Notes under the pieces: model-generated
What the model was told of the DNA's origin: nothing
Database searches by the model: none
What the model saw: the letters and a program-made list of their open reading frames with translations, nothing else
Part shown: positions 18,419 through 27,602 of the stretch, in pieces
How positions within the stretch are numbered: position 1 is the stretch's first letter
Layout of the letters: each line of letters begins with the position of its first letter
Made by a program: the position numbers and the translations under genes
Origin: Holophagae bacterium
GTDB lineage: Bacteria > Acidobacteriota > Holophagae > Acanthopleuribacterales > Acanthopleuribacteraceae
Direction: 5' to 3'
DNA length: 64,000 nucleotides
Assembly: GCA_029263455.1 (NCBI GenBank)
Contig: JAJCXM010000032.1
Span: forward strand, 186,001-250,000

Positions 18419-19513
18419 TTACCGGCCATTTCGGTTGCGAAAAGAAAGGGCGTAGATAGGCGGTAATCTTGCATCGATTGACTGCCAATCATCGCCATTA
18501 TTGTCGGACCACCAGAGCCCGCCTGAAGTTGTACCAAATGCAAGCGTCTGTGCTTGTTCATCCATCGTCATTGCATGACGGTATGTCAAATCATAGGCGT
18601 GGTTTTGAGGTAGTCCATCTTTCAACGTTTGGAATGATTGCCCGCTGTTCTGTGTGCGATTGACAATGACTTTGCCGTTAGATGGCACACGGCATTCATC
18701 TTTGACCGCTGGCACAAACCAAGCGGTCTTTGCATCGTTTGGATGGGCCACAACGGCAAATCCAAAGGTTGAAGGGTCGATGTCGGTCAGTTCGCGCCAG
18801 TTCTGTGCCCGATCGGTTGAGTGAAAAATGCCGTTGTGATGTTGCATCCAAAGGTGTTCTGGATCGGTTTGGCACTGGGCAATTTGATGGGGATCTTGGC
18901 TGACTGGGTCACCAGCCTTTTCGGGCGGCATATATTCGGCTCTTAAGCCTTGGCACCTGTGATGCCAAGAGGATCCTTTGTCGTTCGTATGCCAAACGCC
19001 ACCGCATGATATGCCTAGCAAAATGTCCGCCGGGTCGTGAGGATGGATGAGGATGGAATGGATGCCTGCTTGGTCGTAACCGCCGCCAAACCATTCAGTC
19101 CTTGATGGCTCGTTCCAGAGCGCCTCGTTTAACTGCCAGGTCTGGCCTCGGTCCTTGGAATGAAAAAGTGCGGCAGGGATAGTGCCTGCCCATAGTTCGT
19201 TTTCGTCGGATCCTTGGACAACTGACCAGATTTGCATGACCGATGGGGCTTTTTCTTCGTCAGATCCAACTTTTGCATGCTCGAGACTTGGCGGATCAAA
19301 CTCCTGCCAATCGGTATCGCCATCCTTGCGCCTGAACTTTATGCCGAAGTGTCCCAGATTCAATGCTGCATAAAGTGTGTCATCGGTTGCGAGCGTGAAA
19401 GTGACCGGATCGCCCAAAAAATGGATGTCGCTGACTTGATATGTCCCATTTGTGCGGGTCAATTCAAAAAGCCCTTTTCGGGTCGATACGTACAATTGCG
19501 AATTCGTCACCAT
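18419..19513 (-). CDS. BNR/sialidase-like beta-propeller protein
   Basis: 364 residues. Several Asp-box type repeats are visible: STDRAQNWREL, SKDRGQTWQLN, TNDKGSSWHHR, TQNSGQSFQTL and SDNNGDDWQSI, each of the SxDxGxxW class. This is the six- or seven-bladed BNR propeller annotated as exo-alpha-sialidase or Ycf48-like; the catalytic residues of true sialidases are not evident, so enzymatic activity is doubtful. No signal peptide, so cytoplasmic. The ATG overlaps the last base of the upstream MoaD/ThiS-like stop, and that gene's final Gly-Gly codons (GGA GGC) double as the ribosome site. Confidence 0.75.
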   Translation of the reverse strand: MVTNSQLYVSTRKGLFELTRTNGTYQVSDIHFLGDPVTFTLATDDTLYAALNLGHFGIKFRRKDGDTDWQEFDPPSLEHAKVGSDEEKAPSVMQIWSVVQGSDENELWAGTIPAALFHSKDRGQTWQLNEALWNEPSRTEWFGGGYDQAGIHSILIHPHDPADILLGISCGGVWHTNDKGSSWHHRCQGLRAEYMPPEKAGDPVSQDPHQIAQCQTDPEHLWMQHHNGIFHSTDRAQNWRELTDIDPSTFGFAVVAHPNDAKTAWFVPAVKDECRVPSNGKVIVNRTQNSGQSFQTLKDGLPQNHAYDLTYRHAMTMDEQAQTLAFGTTSGGLWWSDNNGDDWQSIDARLPPIYALSFRNRNGR

Positions 19514-19782
19514 TAGCCTCCTGAAAGAGCCTGCATAATATAAATCTCGCTATTGGGTGAGACCGGATCGCTCAACGTTTCTCGATCACTGATGGACGAG
19601 CCATCGACAAAAATAGCGACATGAGTGCGCAATCGCCAAGCGTCATCGACGATGTAGTGTTTGAGTGGAGGTCGTAGCTGGAAAGCTTGTTTTAAGACCT
19701 CATGCACCGTATCACCGATCACATGAAGCGAGCCGCAGTCGAGGTGTCTCTTCAGATTATGGGTAAAGCTAACCTGAACCAT
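19513..19782 (-). CDS. MoaD/ThiS family ubiquitin-like protein
   Basis: 89 residues, the usual size of sulfur-carrier proteins, ending in the diagnostic Gly-Gly (MQALSGG). The pattern NLKRHLDCGSLHVIGDTVHEVLKQAF, then HVAIFVDGSSI and NSEIYIMQALSGG, is the beta-grasp fold of MoaD/ThiS. It is not next to MoaE, ThiG or ThiF-type genes; instead it is coupled to a BNR propeller. It could carry sulfur for an unknown pathway or act as a protein modifier, but neither is shown here. First gene of the pair; an A/T-rich stretch (about 19815-19830) precedes it. Confidence 0.8.
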   Translation of the reverse strand: MVQVSFTHNLKRHLDCGSLHVIGDTVHEVLKQAFQLRPPLKHYIVDDAWRLRTHVAIFVDGSSISDRETLSDPVSPNSEIYIMQALSGG

Positions 19783-20029
19783 ATCAATTTTTCGCCAATA
19801 GAAAGTGCGTCAATCATATAATATTTTTTTGCTTGTCTTGAACCCATGATTGAATTTAATGATCATGGAAGGCTGGATTAATTGGCCCTGCAGAGCTGAG
19901 TAGGGGAGTCATTGAAGCAATGCATGCGTAACTTGATTCACACTAAGAACTCATATTCTTTGTTTCCCTATTGCCATACCGATGGCTTATCCTACTGCAT
20001 ATCAACAACAAGTGAGAAATTAAGCGACT

Positions 20030-22504
20030 ATGTGGCTGTCACGATTGGGACTGCTTTTTACGACTGCGATTTCCATGGCATTTGCATCGGAAACGATTCA
20101 TTTTGATTATCTTGATGAGTCTGACGGATTATCACATGGCGTCGTCAATACTATGGCTCAAGACAAAACCGGTTTCATGTGGTTTGGTACTCAAGACGGT
20201 CTCAATAGATATGATGGCTATCGGTTTCAAGTTTATCGACATTCAAATGATCGCCCCGGTAGTTTAGCTAGCAACGATATCTTTTGCTCCTTGTACGATA
20301 GCCAAGGCCGCTTGTGGATTGGTTCGTTGGGCGGTGGATTGGATCGCTACCGAGAAAATAGCGATGATTTTGAACATATCAATTTGGGAGATGCGCTGCC
20401 TGATATGCTCGATGCAGACCATATCCTTAGTTTAACGGAAGGGCTGTCCGGCCGTATTTGGGTAGGCACAAGAGGTTCCGGCATCGTCGTCATCGAAAAC
20501 GATGATAGTAAACATCCTTTGGATACGAGACACGGATTGCCTCATCAAACAATCTGGAAAATGTTATTGCTACGTTCTGGCGCAATGTTAATTGGCACAG
20601 AATCTGGCTTAGCTCGAGTCGAGAAGGGCGGTTCTAAGGTTGAAGTCGTCGATCAGTTTAATGGCATAGCAGTACGCGCTCTCTACGAACACGACGACGG
20701 TATATTGTGGGTTGGAACTTGGGGTGAGGGCTTGATGGCCTACGATCGCGCTGCTGATGAGGTAAAAAAGTTATCCTCAATTAGCGATGAATTTATTCGC
20801 GATATTTGGGGTACACAAGGAGATGTATGGGTCGCAACGCAAAGGGGTCTTAACCGTTGGGATCGTGAATCTGAAGCTTGGAGCCAACTCTTCCATAACC
20901 CGGGGGATTTGCGATCTTTGAGGCATGATTATGTCTTGAGTCTTTTTGTGTGTAGAGCTGGCATATTGTGGCTTGGTTCACCCGGGAAAGGTGTAAGTCG
21001 CTTGTCGCCCATTGCTGCGGCCATGAGGCACGGTCAAATAGCTAGTGCAGATAGTCAATCCATCAACGCAATCGCAGACCATAAGAATGGAGCTCTATGG
21101 ATTGCGAAAGACGATGGCGTCGTTGTCATTGAAAGCGGGCAATTAGAATTGGGTAACGGAAAAGTGCGCGATGAACTGAGGCAAAAGAAGGTCACTGCGT
21201 TACATACTGATGACCGCGGGTGGATATGGATAGGCACGTCACAGGACGGACTCTACAGGTATGAAAACGATCGATCGGTTGTCCGCGTCGATGGATTTCA
21301 TGCAAAGGGTGTGACGGCAATTAAAGATGCGACTCGTGGCGATGTGTGGATTGCCAGCGAAAACGAAGGACTGTTTCGTTGGAGCGTTCATCATCGACAA
21401 TATGCCCAGTGGCAGAATGACGCGGCCAAGAACGATAGTTTGGCCAGCAATCAGCTGAACTGCCTAGAGCCAGACGCCAACGGAGTCTGGGTAGGAACGT
21501 CGAATCGCGGTTTAGATTATTTTGACGGTACGGTATTTACGCATATTCGGTCGGCACGTGGACGATTTGATCAAAACGCCGTGCACGCGTTATTGCGCGA
21601 CCAAGATGTACTGTGGGTCGCCACGAGTCGTGGATTCACGCGCTTAGTTTTGCGCGGCACCAATGTGGTCGACCATGTGATTTATGACCACACCCGTGGA
21701 CTCCGTGGCAACCAGGTATTTGGAGTCGTAAAAGACAGGATGGGCATGATTTGGTTGAGTACAGACAAGGGGTTATCGCGCCTGGAGCCACGAACGGATC
21801 TTTTGGTGAACTACGATTTGGCTGATGGGTTACAAGGATTGACGTTTCATCCAGGTGCCTACCTAAACACCTTGGATGGCCAGCTCTATTTCGGCGGTTC
21901 CCAGGGATACAACAGGTTTGATCCTGGAGATCTACCTCAAACTTGGCCTTCTTTTTCTTTGGTGGCGACGGCGATTCGTGTCGGGAACCGTAAAGGTATG
22001 CATGAATTTGATGATCAGGCGAAGGAAATTCTCATCGAACCCAAGAATGATCGTTTTGAAGTTGAAGTGGCGATGCTCGACTTTACCAAGCCAAAACAAA
22101 ACCAGTTTAGACATCGTTTGTTGGGTTTTGATCGAGATTGGAAAGACAGTCATTCAAACCCATTGGTTATCTATCAGGGTCTAGAGCCCGGAAGGTATGG
22201 GTTGGAAGTTGAAGGGATCAACGCCTATGGTGTGAAGGCCAGAGATACTTGGCATTTGGAAGTTGAAGTCCAGCCCCCGTTTTGGAAGACACGATTGGCA
22301 ACGAGCCTCTTCACGTTGATCATCGTATTTATTATCTTTGTGATTCCTGCATGGAAAATACTTACGTTAAAACGTCATGTACAAACACTAAACGAACAAA
22401 TGAACGAGCTGCAAAAAGGGCTAAACGAAAACGGCCAAACTGGTGCGTTCAATGACAAGCAAGCATTTTATGCAGACGAAGGACCCAGAGCCAAGTTGAA
22501 TTGA
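20030..22504 (+). CDS. Periplasmic two-component-type propeller sensor, membrane anchored, without a kinase domain
   Basis: 824 residues. Signal peptide MWLSRLGLLFTTAISMAFAS. Residues about 30-610 are a Reg_prop ligand-binding double propeller, with repeats such as GFMWFGTQDGLNRYDG, GRLWIGSLGGGLDRY, GRIWVGTRGSGIVV, GILWVGTWGEGLMAYD and GWIWIGTSQDGLYRY. A Y_Y_Y domain follows (RFEVEVAMLDFTKPKQNQFRHRL...GRYGLEVEGINAYG), then a single membrane helix (SLFTLIIVFIIFVIPAWKI, near residue 765) and a 50-residue coiled coil (LTLKRHVQTLNEQMNELQKG). In most relatives a histidine kinase, GGDEF or HTH domain follows the coil; here the gene stops. A PilZ-kinase gene lies 115 bases downstream and may be its output partner. 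Confidence 0.88.
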   Translation: MWLSRLGLLFTTAISMAFASETIHFDYLDESDGLSHGVVNTMAQDKTGFMWFGTQDGLNRYDGYRFQVYRHSNDRPGSLASNDIFCSLYDSQGRLWIGSLGGGLDRYRENSDDFEHINLGDALPDMLDADHILSLTEGLSGRIWVGTRGSGIVVIENDDSKHPLDTRHGLPHQTIWKMLLLRSGAMLIGTESGLARVEKGGSKVEVVDQFNGIAVRALYEHDDGILWVGTWGEGLMAYDRAADEVKKLSSISDEFIRDIWGTQGDVWVATQRGLNRWDRESEAWSQLFHNPGDLRSLRHDYVLSLFVCRAGILWLGSPGKGVSRLSPIAAAMRHGQIASADSQSINAIADHKNGALWIAKDDGVVVIESGQLELGNGKVRDELRQKKVTALHTDDRGWIWIGTSQDGLYRYENDRSVVRVDGFHAKGVTAIKDATRGDVWIASENEGLFRWSVHHRQYAQWQNDAAKNDSLASNQLNCLEPDANGVWVGTSNRGLDYFDGTVFTHIRSARGRFDQNAVHALLRDQDVLWVATSRGFTRLVLRGTNVVDHVIYDHTRGLRGNQVFGVVKDRMGMIWLSTDKGLSRLEPRTDLLVNYDLADGLQGLTFHPGAYLNTLDGQLYFGGSQGYNRFDPGDLPQTWPSFSLVATAIRVGNRKGMHEFDDQAKEILIEPKNDRFEVEVAMLDFTKPKQNQFRHRLLGFDRDWKDSHSNPLVIYQGLEPGRYGLEVEGINAYGVKARDTWHLEVEVQPPFWKTRLATSLFTLIIVFIIFVIPAWKILTLKRHVQTLNEQMNELQKGLNENGQTGAFNDKQAFYADEGPRAKLN

Positions 22505-22619
22505 TTAATAGGGCTTCGAACGCCCCGATTACCGAATTTGCCATTGGATTAACGCTTCCGTCAGGTAAAATGAACGGTAATCATACTCTTAAAGTTTTGG
22601 CTTCTTGGCATGTGAGAAT

Positions 22620-25600
22620 ATGGATCAATTTTTCCAAGGCTCAGAAAAACGGCAACGTAAACGATTTAGACTGAGCCACAAGGCAGAGATCCAAGTTCAG
22701 GGTCAATTTTTTGAAGCTACATTAATCGATTTCAGTACCCGAGGCTTTTGTCTCGCGACAGCTGCAAATATTCCGAACGACGACAAGGTTCAGGTTGTTT
22801 TTTCGTTGCAGTCACCCAGAGATTGGGTTTTTCTAATTGCCATCGTCAACCAAAAATTGATGAACCAAAAAGGCTCTCAAGTGTCGCGCCTAGGTGTTCG
22901 CATTACAAGTTTTTCAAGTAACCCGGCTGCTTTTTTTGAACATTTAGTTCATTTGGTGAAAGTAGCACAAGCGGCACCTGTTGCGGCGAAACCCGTGGAA
23001 AAAACGGTTGTAGGACAAGTTACAGGTGCGACCCAATCAACTGAGAGCAAAAAAAAGGCGGGTACCAAGACAAAAAAGGAACATCGGACGGACAAACGTA
23101 TCCCATATTCGGCAGATGCCAAGATACGCATTGGGGAGAAAATATTTAAGGCAAGTGTGCATGACGTGAGTCAACGTGGGCTAAGTGTGCAGGCACCGAT
23201 GGAAATGCCGGTGTCAAAGCAAATGAACGTCCTGATTTTTATGCCAGATGGGGCTCGCCTACAGGTGGATGCGGTGGAGCGTGAACGACAGATCGTCGAA
23301 CAATCAGATGGTATCGGTCTGCGTTTGGGTTTACGTATCGTGCGTTCTGATGAGCAATTCAAGAAATTCTTTATTCATCTGCGTGATGACGAAGAACGGG
23401 ACGTTACGTTAAGGCAAACAGGTGCCCAAGATGACACAGGTAAAACGCATATCCTCTCGTCGGAACGTCATTTAGGCGATGCATCTTTTGGACTGCTAGG
23501 AAAACAGAAGTACAAGTTTATGAAGCCGTTAGGGAAGGGCGGGTTTGCTGAGGTTTACCTAGTTCGAGATTTGGCCTTGAACCGTGATGTCGCCATGAAG
23601 GTGCTAACGCCGAAATTTTCCAGTGATCCTAAGCTGAGTTCGCGATTTATTGCCGAGGCTCAGATCGCGGCCCAATTTGAACATGCACACATCGCCACGG
23701 TTTATGAGGTCGGCGACATTCCTAACCACGAATACAAGGAGAAACTGGACTTCCCGCCAGAGATTCTGGCAGCCTATGGCGCACGCATCGTCTATTTCAC
23801 CATGCAGTACATACAGGGTCACTCCATTGCTGAATTCATAAAGAATGAAGGGCGTCTTGATGGGAAGAGAACGCTGCTTTGGTCGTCGGCGGTTGCAAAG
23901 GCGCTCGCTTACGCCCACGAAAAAGGGGTGGTTCATCGAGATATAAAACCTGAAAACATCATGGTTACGTTGGAGAAACATGTGCTGGTGACCGACTTTG
24001 GGATCGCCAAAGTTTTGTCGCGCCAAGTGGACGATGATCCTGAGGTCGAAGGGTCTGTGGAGCAAGATAAGACGCGGGGTTTTATGGGGACACCTATCTA
24101 TGCGTCGCCAGAGCAAGTCGTGGCTGAAGGCATAGATGGTCGTTCAGACCTTTATAGTTTAGGCGTGATGATGTATGAAATGTTGCTTGGTCAACCTCCA
24201 TTCCGTGGCGAGCGATGGGTAGAAACCATAGCCATGCACCTACATAAGCTACCCGTACCCTTAATTGACCAAGATGCTCAGATTTCTTTGAACCTTTCCG
24301 ATCTTGTTATGAAGTGTTTAGAAAAAGACAAAGAGAATCGCTATCAGTCGGCGAGCGTATTTGTTGAAGCCATCGAAAAAGTGTATCTGTTCTTGCAACG
24401 TGGTGATATTGAGGTTGAAGCGCAGACGGCATTTGACGAAGATTCGTTTGAGCTAGTTAAGCGCCTATTCGTACAGTTTGGTAAAGCTTATCGAACGATT
24501 GGCACATACCCCGAAACGCACGATCTAGTGAAGCAAGCCACTACGGAGCTGTACAAACGTTTTGAAGCGTTCTTCGCTAAACACGAGCGGTTGGATATAA
24601 GAATAGAGTCCATGCGCATGATGTTCTTACATCAGACCATCTGGGAGGAGGACCAAAAAGAAAACGCTTTTTGTTTTAACCTCTTTCGCGACGGCATTCG
24701 CAAGCTTTTGTTTTTCAGAGGTATGCCTGCAGAAGAAATTGAATCTCTAATGATTCGCTTGTTTCGCTACGTCAATGACCATAGTAACTATGAAGAAGAC
24801 TCGGTGACGCTTCTGTTTCAGGCCGGTCTTCAATTTATTGACTTCGAATATGTGGATTCGTTTTACGAAGACGAGACGAGCCTGGCAAAAATACAACAGG
24901 TTCAAACTTATTGGTTGAATCGTTCGCCCTGGAAGTTTGCCGATCTTGCACAGCGATTACACCCCATCTCGGATGTTTTGGAACTAGAAAAACAAATCGA
25001 TCATTCATATAAGACCCTGCCGGTTGCTAAGTTGAAGCACTACCTGACAAAAGAAGTGGACCAAGCAATTCGACTTAAGGCGATCGACATCTTCCTCAGC
25101 CATTTACGTTTGGAAACCGATGTGGAGGATTTTGAAAGGCACTTCGCTGTACTAGAGGATGTGGTTTATTCGTGCCTCACTGAGAATGACCTAACGGCAG
25201 TACGCCAAATCTTCTCGGCACTGGAAATTTGGTCTCATGAAATCCCAGAATCCGACCCACGCCAAATGCACAAGCGACTCTTGTTACTTAAAGAACGAAT
25301 GTCACAACAGGATTTTCTAGATGAACTAATCGATAAATACTTTACGGTTGATCGTTCTACTAAAGACGCCATTTTTAATCTGTGTGAATTCATGCTGCCG
25401 AACATTGCGGTTAAGGTTATTTTTAATCGATTCAATACGGAAGTTGAAGAATGGCGCAAAATTTTCTTGAGCGAAATGGCGGTTATTGCAAGTGGGGCCA
25501 CTCTTACACCGCTGATCAAAATGTCGCTCAAACTGTCCGACGAACATGCCGCCATCATGTTGAACGGTTTTGCGCGCTCGAGCGATAAGCTTTCTAAAAG

Positions 25601-26105
25601 TGTATTCGATTCTTGGCTGAAGCACTCCGGCTCTCAGACTCGATTGCGCGTGGCACGTATGATTGCTGCCGCAAAAGATCCTGCCCTGCTTGATTTAATG
25701 ATTCGCATTGGGCGTGATCCTAATTTGAAATTCGAAGAATCGCGTCGCTATGCGTGGCGGTATATCGGTCAAGTTGCTAAGCCCAAGTTAGCGCCTATCG
25801 TTCTTGAGTTCATGAATTTGGACGTCTTTTTGCCATTGTCAGAAGACGAACGAAAAACAATTATTCAATACGCTGGAAAGTCAGGGGTCGACAAAAACTT
25901 CGATTTCTTAGTTGGGTTACTTAATGAACATGGCGCCTTTGGCCAAGGAAAAGCTGATTTGGAGGATCGCAAATTGGCGGCGACGATCCTGCTAAAAACG
26001 GGACAAAAAATAGGCCGAGAGGCGGTTGGCAAAATGGCAAAAAAATTAATTGGGAATCGCGATTTGATTAATCATTGTAAGCAACTTCTAGAGGCCAACT
26101 CGTGA
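22620..26105 (+). CDS. Tandem PilZ - Ser/Thr protein kinase - helical-repeat protein
   Basis: 1161 residues from the ATG at 22620 (a TTG at 22605 would add five). Two PilZ domains: the first has RQRKR (RxxxR) and DFSTRG (DxSxxG), residues about 8-110; the second has RTDKR and DVSQRG, residues about 155-260. Both motif pairs are those that bind cyclic di-GMP. A Hanks-type kinase follows (about 295-590): LGKGGFAEVYLV glycine loop, VAMKVL lysine, VVHRDIKPENIM catalytic loop, VTDFGIAKV, GTPIYASPEQ. The remaining 570 residues are helical, with HEAT-like stretches (TRLRVARMIAAAKDPALLDLMIRIG). The downstream gene overlaps by 4 bases. A kinase controlled by cyclic di-GMP is the natural inference. Confidence 0.88.
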   Translation: MDQFFQGSEKRQRKRFRLSHKAEIQVQGQFFEATLIDFSTRGFCLATAANIPNDDKVQVVFSLQSPRDWVFLIAIVNQKLMNQKGSQVSRLGVRITSFSSNPAAFFEHLVHLVKVAQAAPVAAKPVEKTVVGQVTGATQSTESKKKAGTKTKKEHRTDKRIPYSADAKIRIGEKIFKASVHDVSQRGLSVQAPMEMPVSKQMNVLIFMPDGARLQVDAVERERQIVEQSDGIGLRLGLRIVRSDEQFKKFFIHLRDDEERDVTLRQTGAQDDTGKTHILSSERHLGDASFGLLGKQKYKFMKPLGKGGFAEVYLVRDLALNRDVAMKVLTPKFSSDPKLSSRFIAEAQIAAQFEHAHIATVYEVGDIPNHEYKEKLDFPPEILAAYGARIVYFTMQYIQGHSIAEFIKNEGRLDGKRTLLWSSAVAKALAYAHEKGVVHRDIKPENIMVTLEKHVLVTDFGIAKVLSRQVDDDPEVEGSVEQDKTRGFMGTPIYASPEQVVAEGIDGRSDLYSLGVMMYEMLLGQPPFRGERWVETIAMHLHKLPVPLIDQDAQISLNLSDLVMKCLEKDKENRYQSASVFVEAIEKVYLFLQRGDIEVEAQTAFDEDSFELVKRLFVQFGKAYRTIGTYPETHDLVKQATTELYKRFEAFFAKHERLDIRIESMRMMFLHQTIWEEDQKENAFCFNLFRDGIRKLLFFRGMPAEEIESLMIRLFRYVNDHSNYEEDSVTLLFQAGLQFIDFEYVDSFYEDETSLAKIQQVQTYWLNRSPWKFADLAQRLHPISDVLELEKQIDHSYKTLPVAKLKHYLTKEVDQAIRLKAIDIFLSHLRLETDVEDFERHFAVLEDVVYSCLTENDLTAVRQIFSALEIWSHEIPESDPRQMHKRLLLLKERMSQQDFLDELIDKYFTVDRSTKDAIFNLCEFMLPNIAVKVIFNRFNTEVEEWRKIFLSEMAVIASGATLTPLIKMSLKLSDEHAAIMLNGFARSSDKLSKSVFDSWLKHSGSQTRLRVARMIAAAKDPALLDLMIRIGRDPNLKFEESRRYAWRYIGQVAKPKLAPIVLEFMNLDVFLPLSEDERKTIIQYAGKSGVDKNFDFLVGLLNEHGAFGQGKADLEDRKLAATILLKTGQKIGREAVGKMAKKLIGNRDLINHCKQLLEANS

Positions 26106-27514
26106 GTCCCGTGGGCGAGAAAGACCCCCGCCAGGAACGTATTCAGGTACTTGGCCGCTCTATGCTGTCTCACGTTCAACAGGTTTTCAGAAACGCAGAT
26201 CTGTTTGAGCCTAATAACCAAATTTTTGTTCGCTTAGCGCAGACCCTGGCCAATTACATTAAGGAATCCTATCGCCTTGTAGGCGGCTGTTCCATCCACG
26301 TCAATGCTCATCAGGTTTTTCTCGAAGATAGCCGCGTTTTCATTGACTCCGGTCTCATAGAAAGTGTGAATTTCTTGGCCAACCTGTTTGCGAGTGCCGA
26401 GGTAGGTGGCATCGTTTTCCATGAGGAATGTTGGGACCCAAAAGTCGTTATCAAGACTATGTTTGCATTGAGATCTACCATTTTGGATGACAAGGCTCGT
26501 GGTGAAGCGGCGATAAAAAAAGGGCTCATCCGCAGGCATAGTCCCTATGTAACAGTCATGAAGATGAGTACCGTTGAGACCACCATGACGGGTATCCGCG
26601 ACGAAGAGAATGCTCTGCGATTCACCTTTCGCAATGCTGCTAAACTGGCCTTGTTTGTAAAAGAAATGGATGACCGTATTCAGAACCAAGAACCGGTTCG
26701 CGTTAATGTAAGTTATCGACTGCTTTTGAATCTCATTCGCATAAACGAGCAATATCCACATTTCATCCATATGTTACTTGCCTGTCCCGAAGAGGATCGG
26801 GTGCGGGGCCGTATCTATTTCGGCGTCTTAATGGTTCTAGCGGTTTGTCACTATTTGAAACTTGAACGACAAACCCAAATCGATTTTGGCGTCGCGGCCC
26901 TGTTTCAATGTTTAGGTGAGCAACAGGTTCCACCCTCTATTCGAAACAGCGACCGCATAGAAGATTTTCGTGACGAATTACCCGATCGCGCGATTCGATG
27001 GTTGTTAGACAGTCGATTCGTTAATCGCTCGCTCTATTACCGCGCTGTAACCGCTTTCCAAACGCCGTTACGCCGAGACAATCCCGAAGAGACGCCTCTG
27101 CCCGCTGTCAGACTCTTGCGTGCCATTAACCACGTTGTCGAAGTCTGGAAGCTAAGCAGCCAGAGGCGTCCATTCCATGTGTGTATCCAACGGTTGCTGA
27201 CTTCAAACGATGTCACGGTTGACAAAGCATTTGTACTCATCATCGCTAAAACATTTGGTGTACTTCCGGCTTCAACGTTGGTAGCTGTTGATGAGAAGTT
27301 CATCGCCACTGTAACCGCGAATAGTAGCGAAACCATCAAGTTCACCTCAATTCCCGAATCACGGGTTGACAGTGTACGTAAGTTGGATTGGGACCGTAGA
27401 GATGCGCTTCGCAACGAAGAATTCAAGGTTCGATTGAAGTTGGTACTTGGCCAACAAGAATTGCCGAATAGCATGCCATCGCTCTTTTATTCAGGAGAGC
27501 AGCAACTTACCTAG
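26102..27514 (+). CDS. Helical partner protein, possibly a degenerate HD-GYP/HDOD-like domain
   Basis: 470 residues, starting at a GTG that overlaps the kinase stop (GTGA). The first 200 residues (RSMLSHVQQVFRNADLFEPNN, then SIHVNAHQVFLEDSRVFID) resemble the N-terminal part of proteins ending in an HD domain. The second half contains GRIYFGVLMVLAVCHYLKLERQTQIDFGVAALFQ, which sits where an HD-GYP helix would be, but no HD dyad is visible. It is therefore probably a non-catalytic HD-like fold. Strong translational coupling suggests that it works together with the PilZ-kinase. Not recognised as a named family. Confidence 0.55.
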   Translation: MSPVGEKDPRQERIQVLGRSMLSHVQQVFRNADLFEPNNQIFVRLAQTLANYIKESYRLVGGCSIHVNAHQVFLEDSRVFIDSGLIESVNFLANLFASAEVGGIVFHEECWDPKVVIKTMFALRSTILDDKARGEAAIKKGLIRRHSPYVTVMKMSTVETTMTGIRDEENALRFTFRNAAKLALFVKEMDDRIQNQEPVRVNVSYRLLLNLIRINEQYPHFIHMLLACPEEDRVRGRIYFGVLMVLAVCHYLKLERQTQIDFGVAALFQCLGEQQVPPSIRNSDRIEDFRDELPDRAIRWLLDSRFVNRSLYYRAVTAFQTPLRRDNPEETPLPAVRLLRAINHVVEVWKLSSQRRPFHVCIQRLLTSNDVTVDKAFVLIIAKTFGVLPASTLVAVDEKFIATVTANSSETIKFTSIPESRVDSVRKLDWDRRDALRNEEFKVRLKLVLGQQELPNSMPSLFYSGEQQLT

Positions 27515-27602
27515 ACCGCTATGATTTGAATTGGTCGTGCTATCCCTCTATAATCTTGGGCTGTTGCGCATGTAAAGCATCTGTCTGGAGAGTTGAAAAC
27601 CG

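Noticed and set aside
19912-20106. Small plus-strand frame before the propeller sensor
   Set aside because: It overlaps the sensor start and signal region, lacks a good ribosome site and has no recognisable feature.
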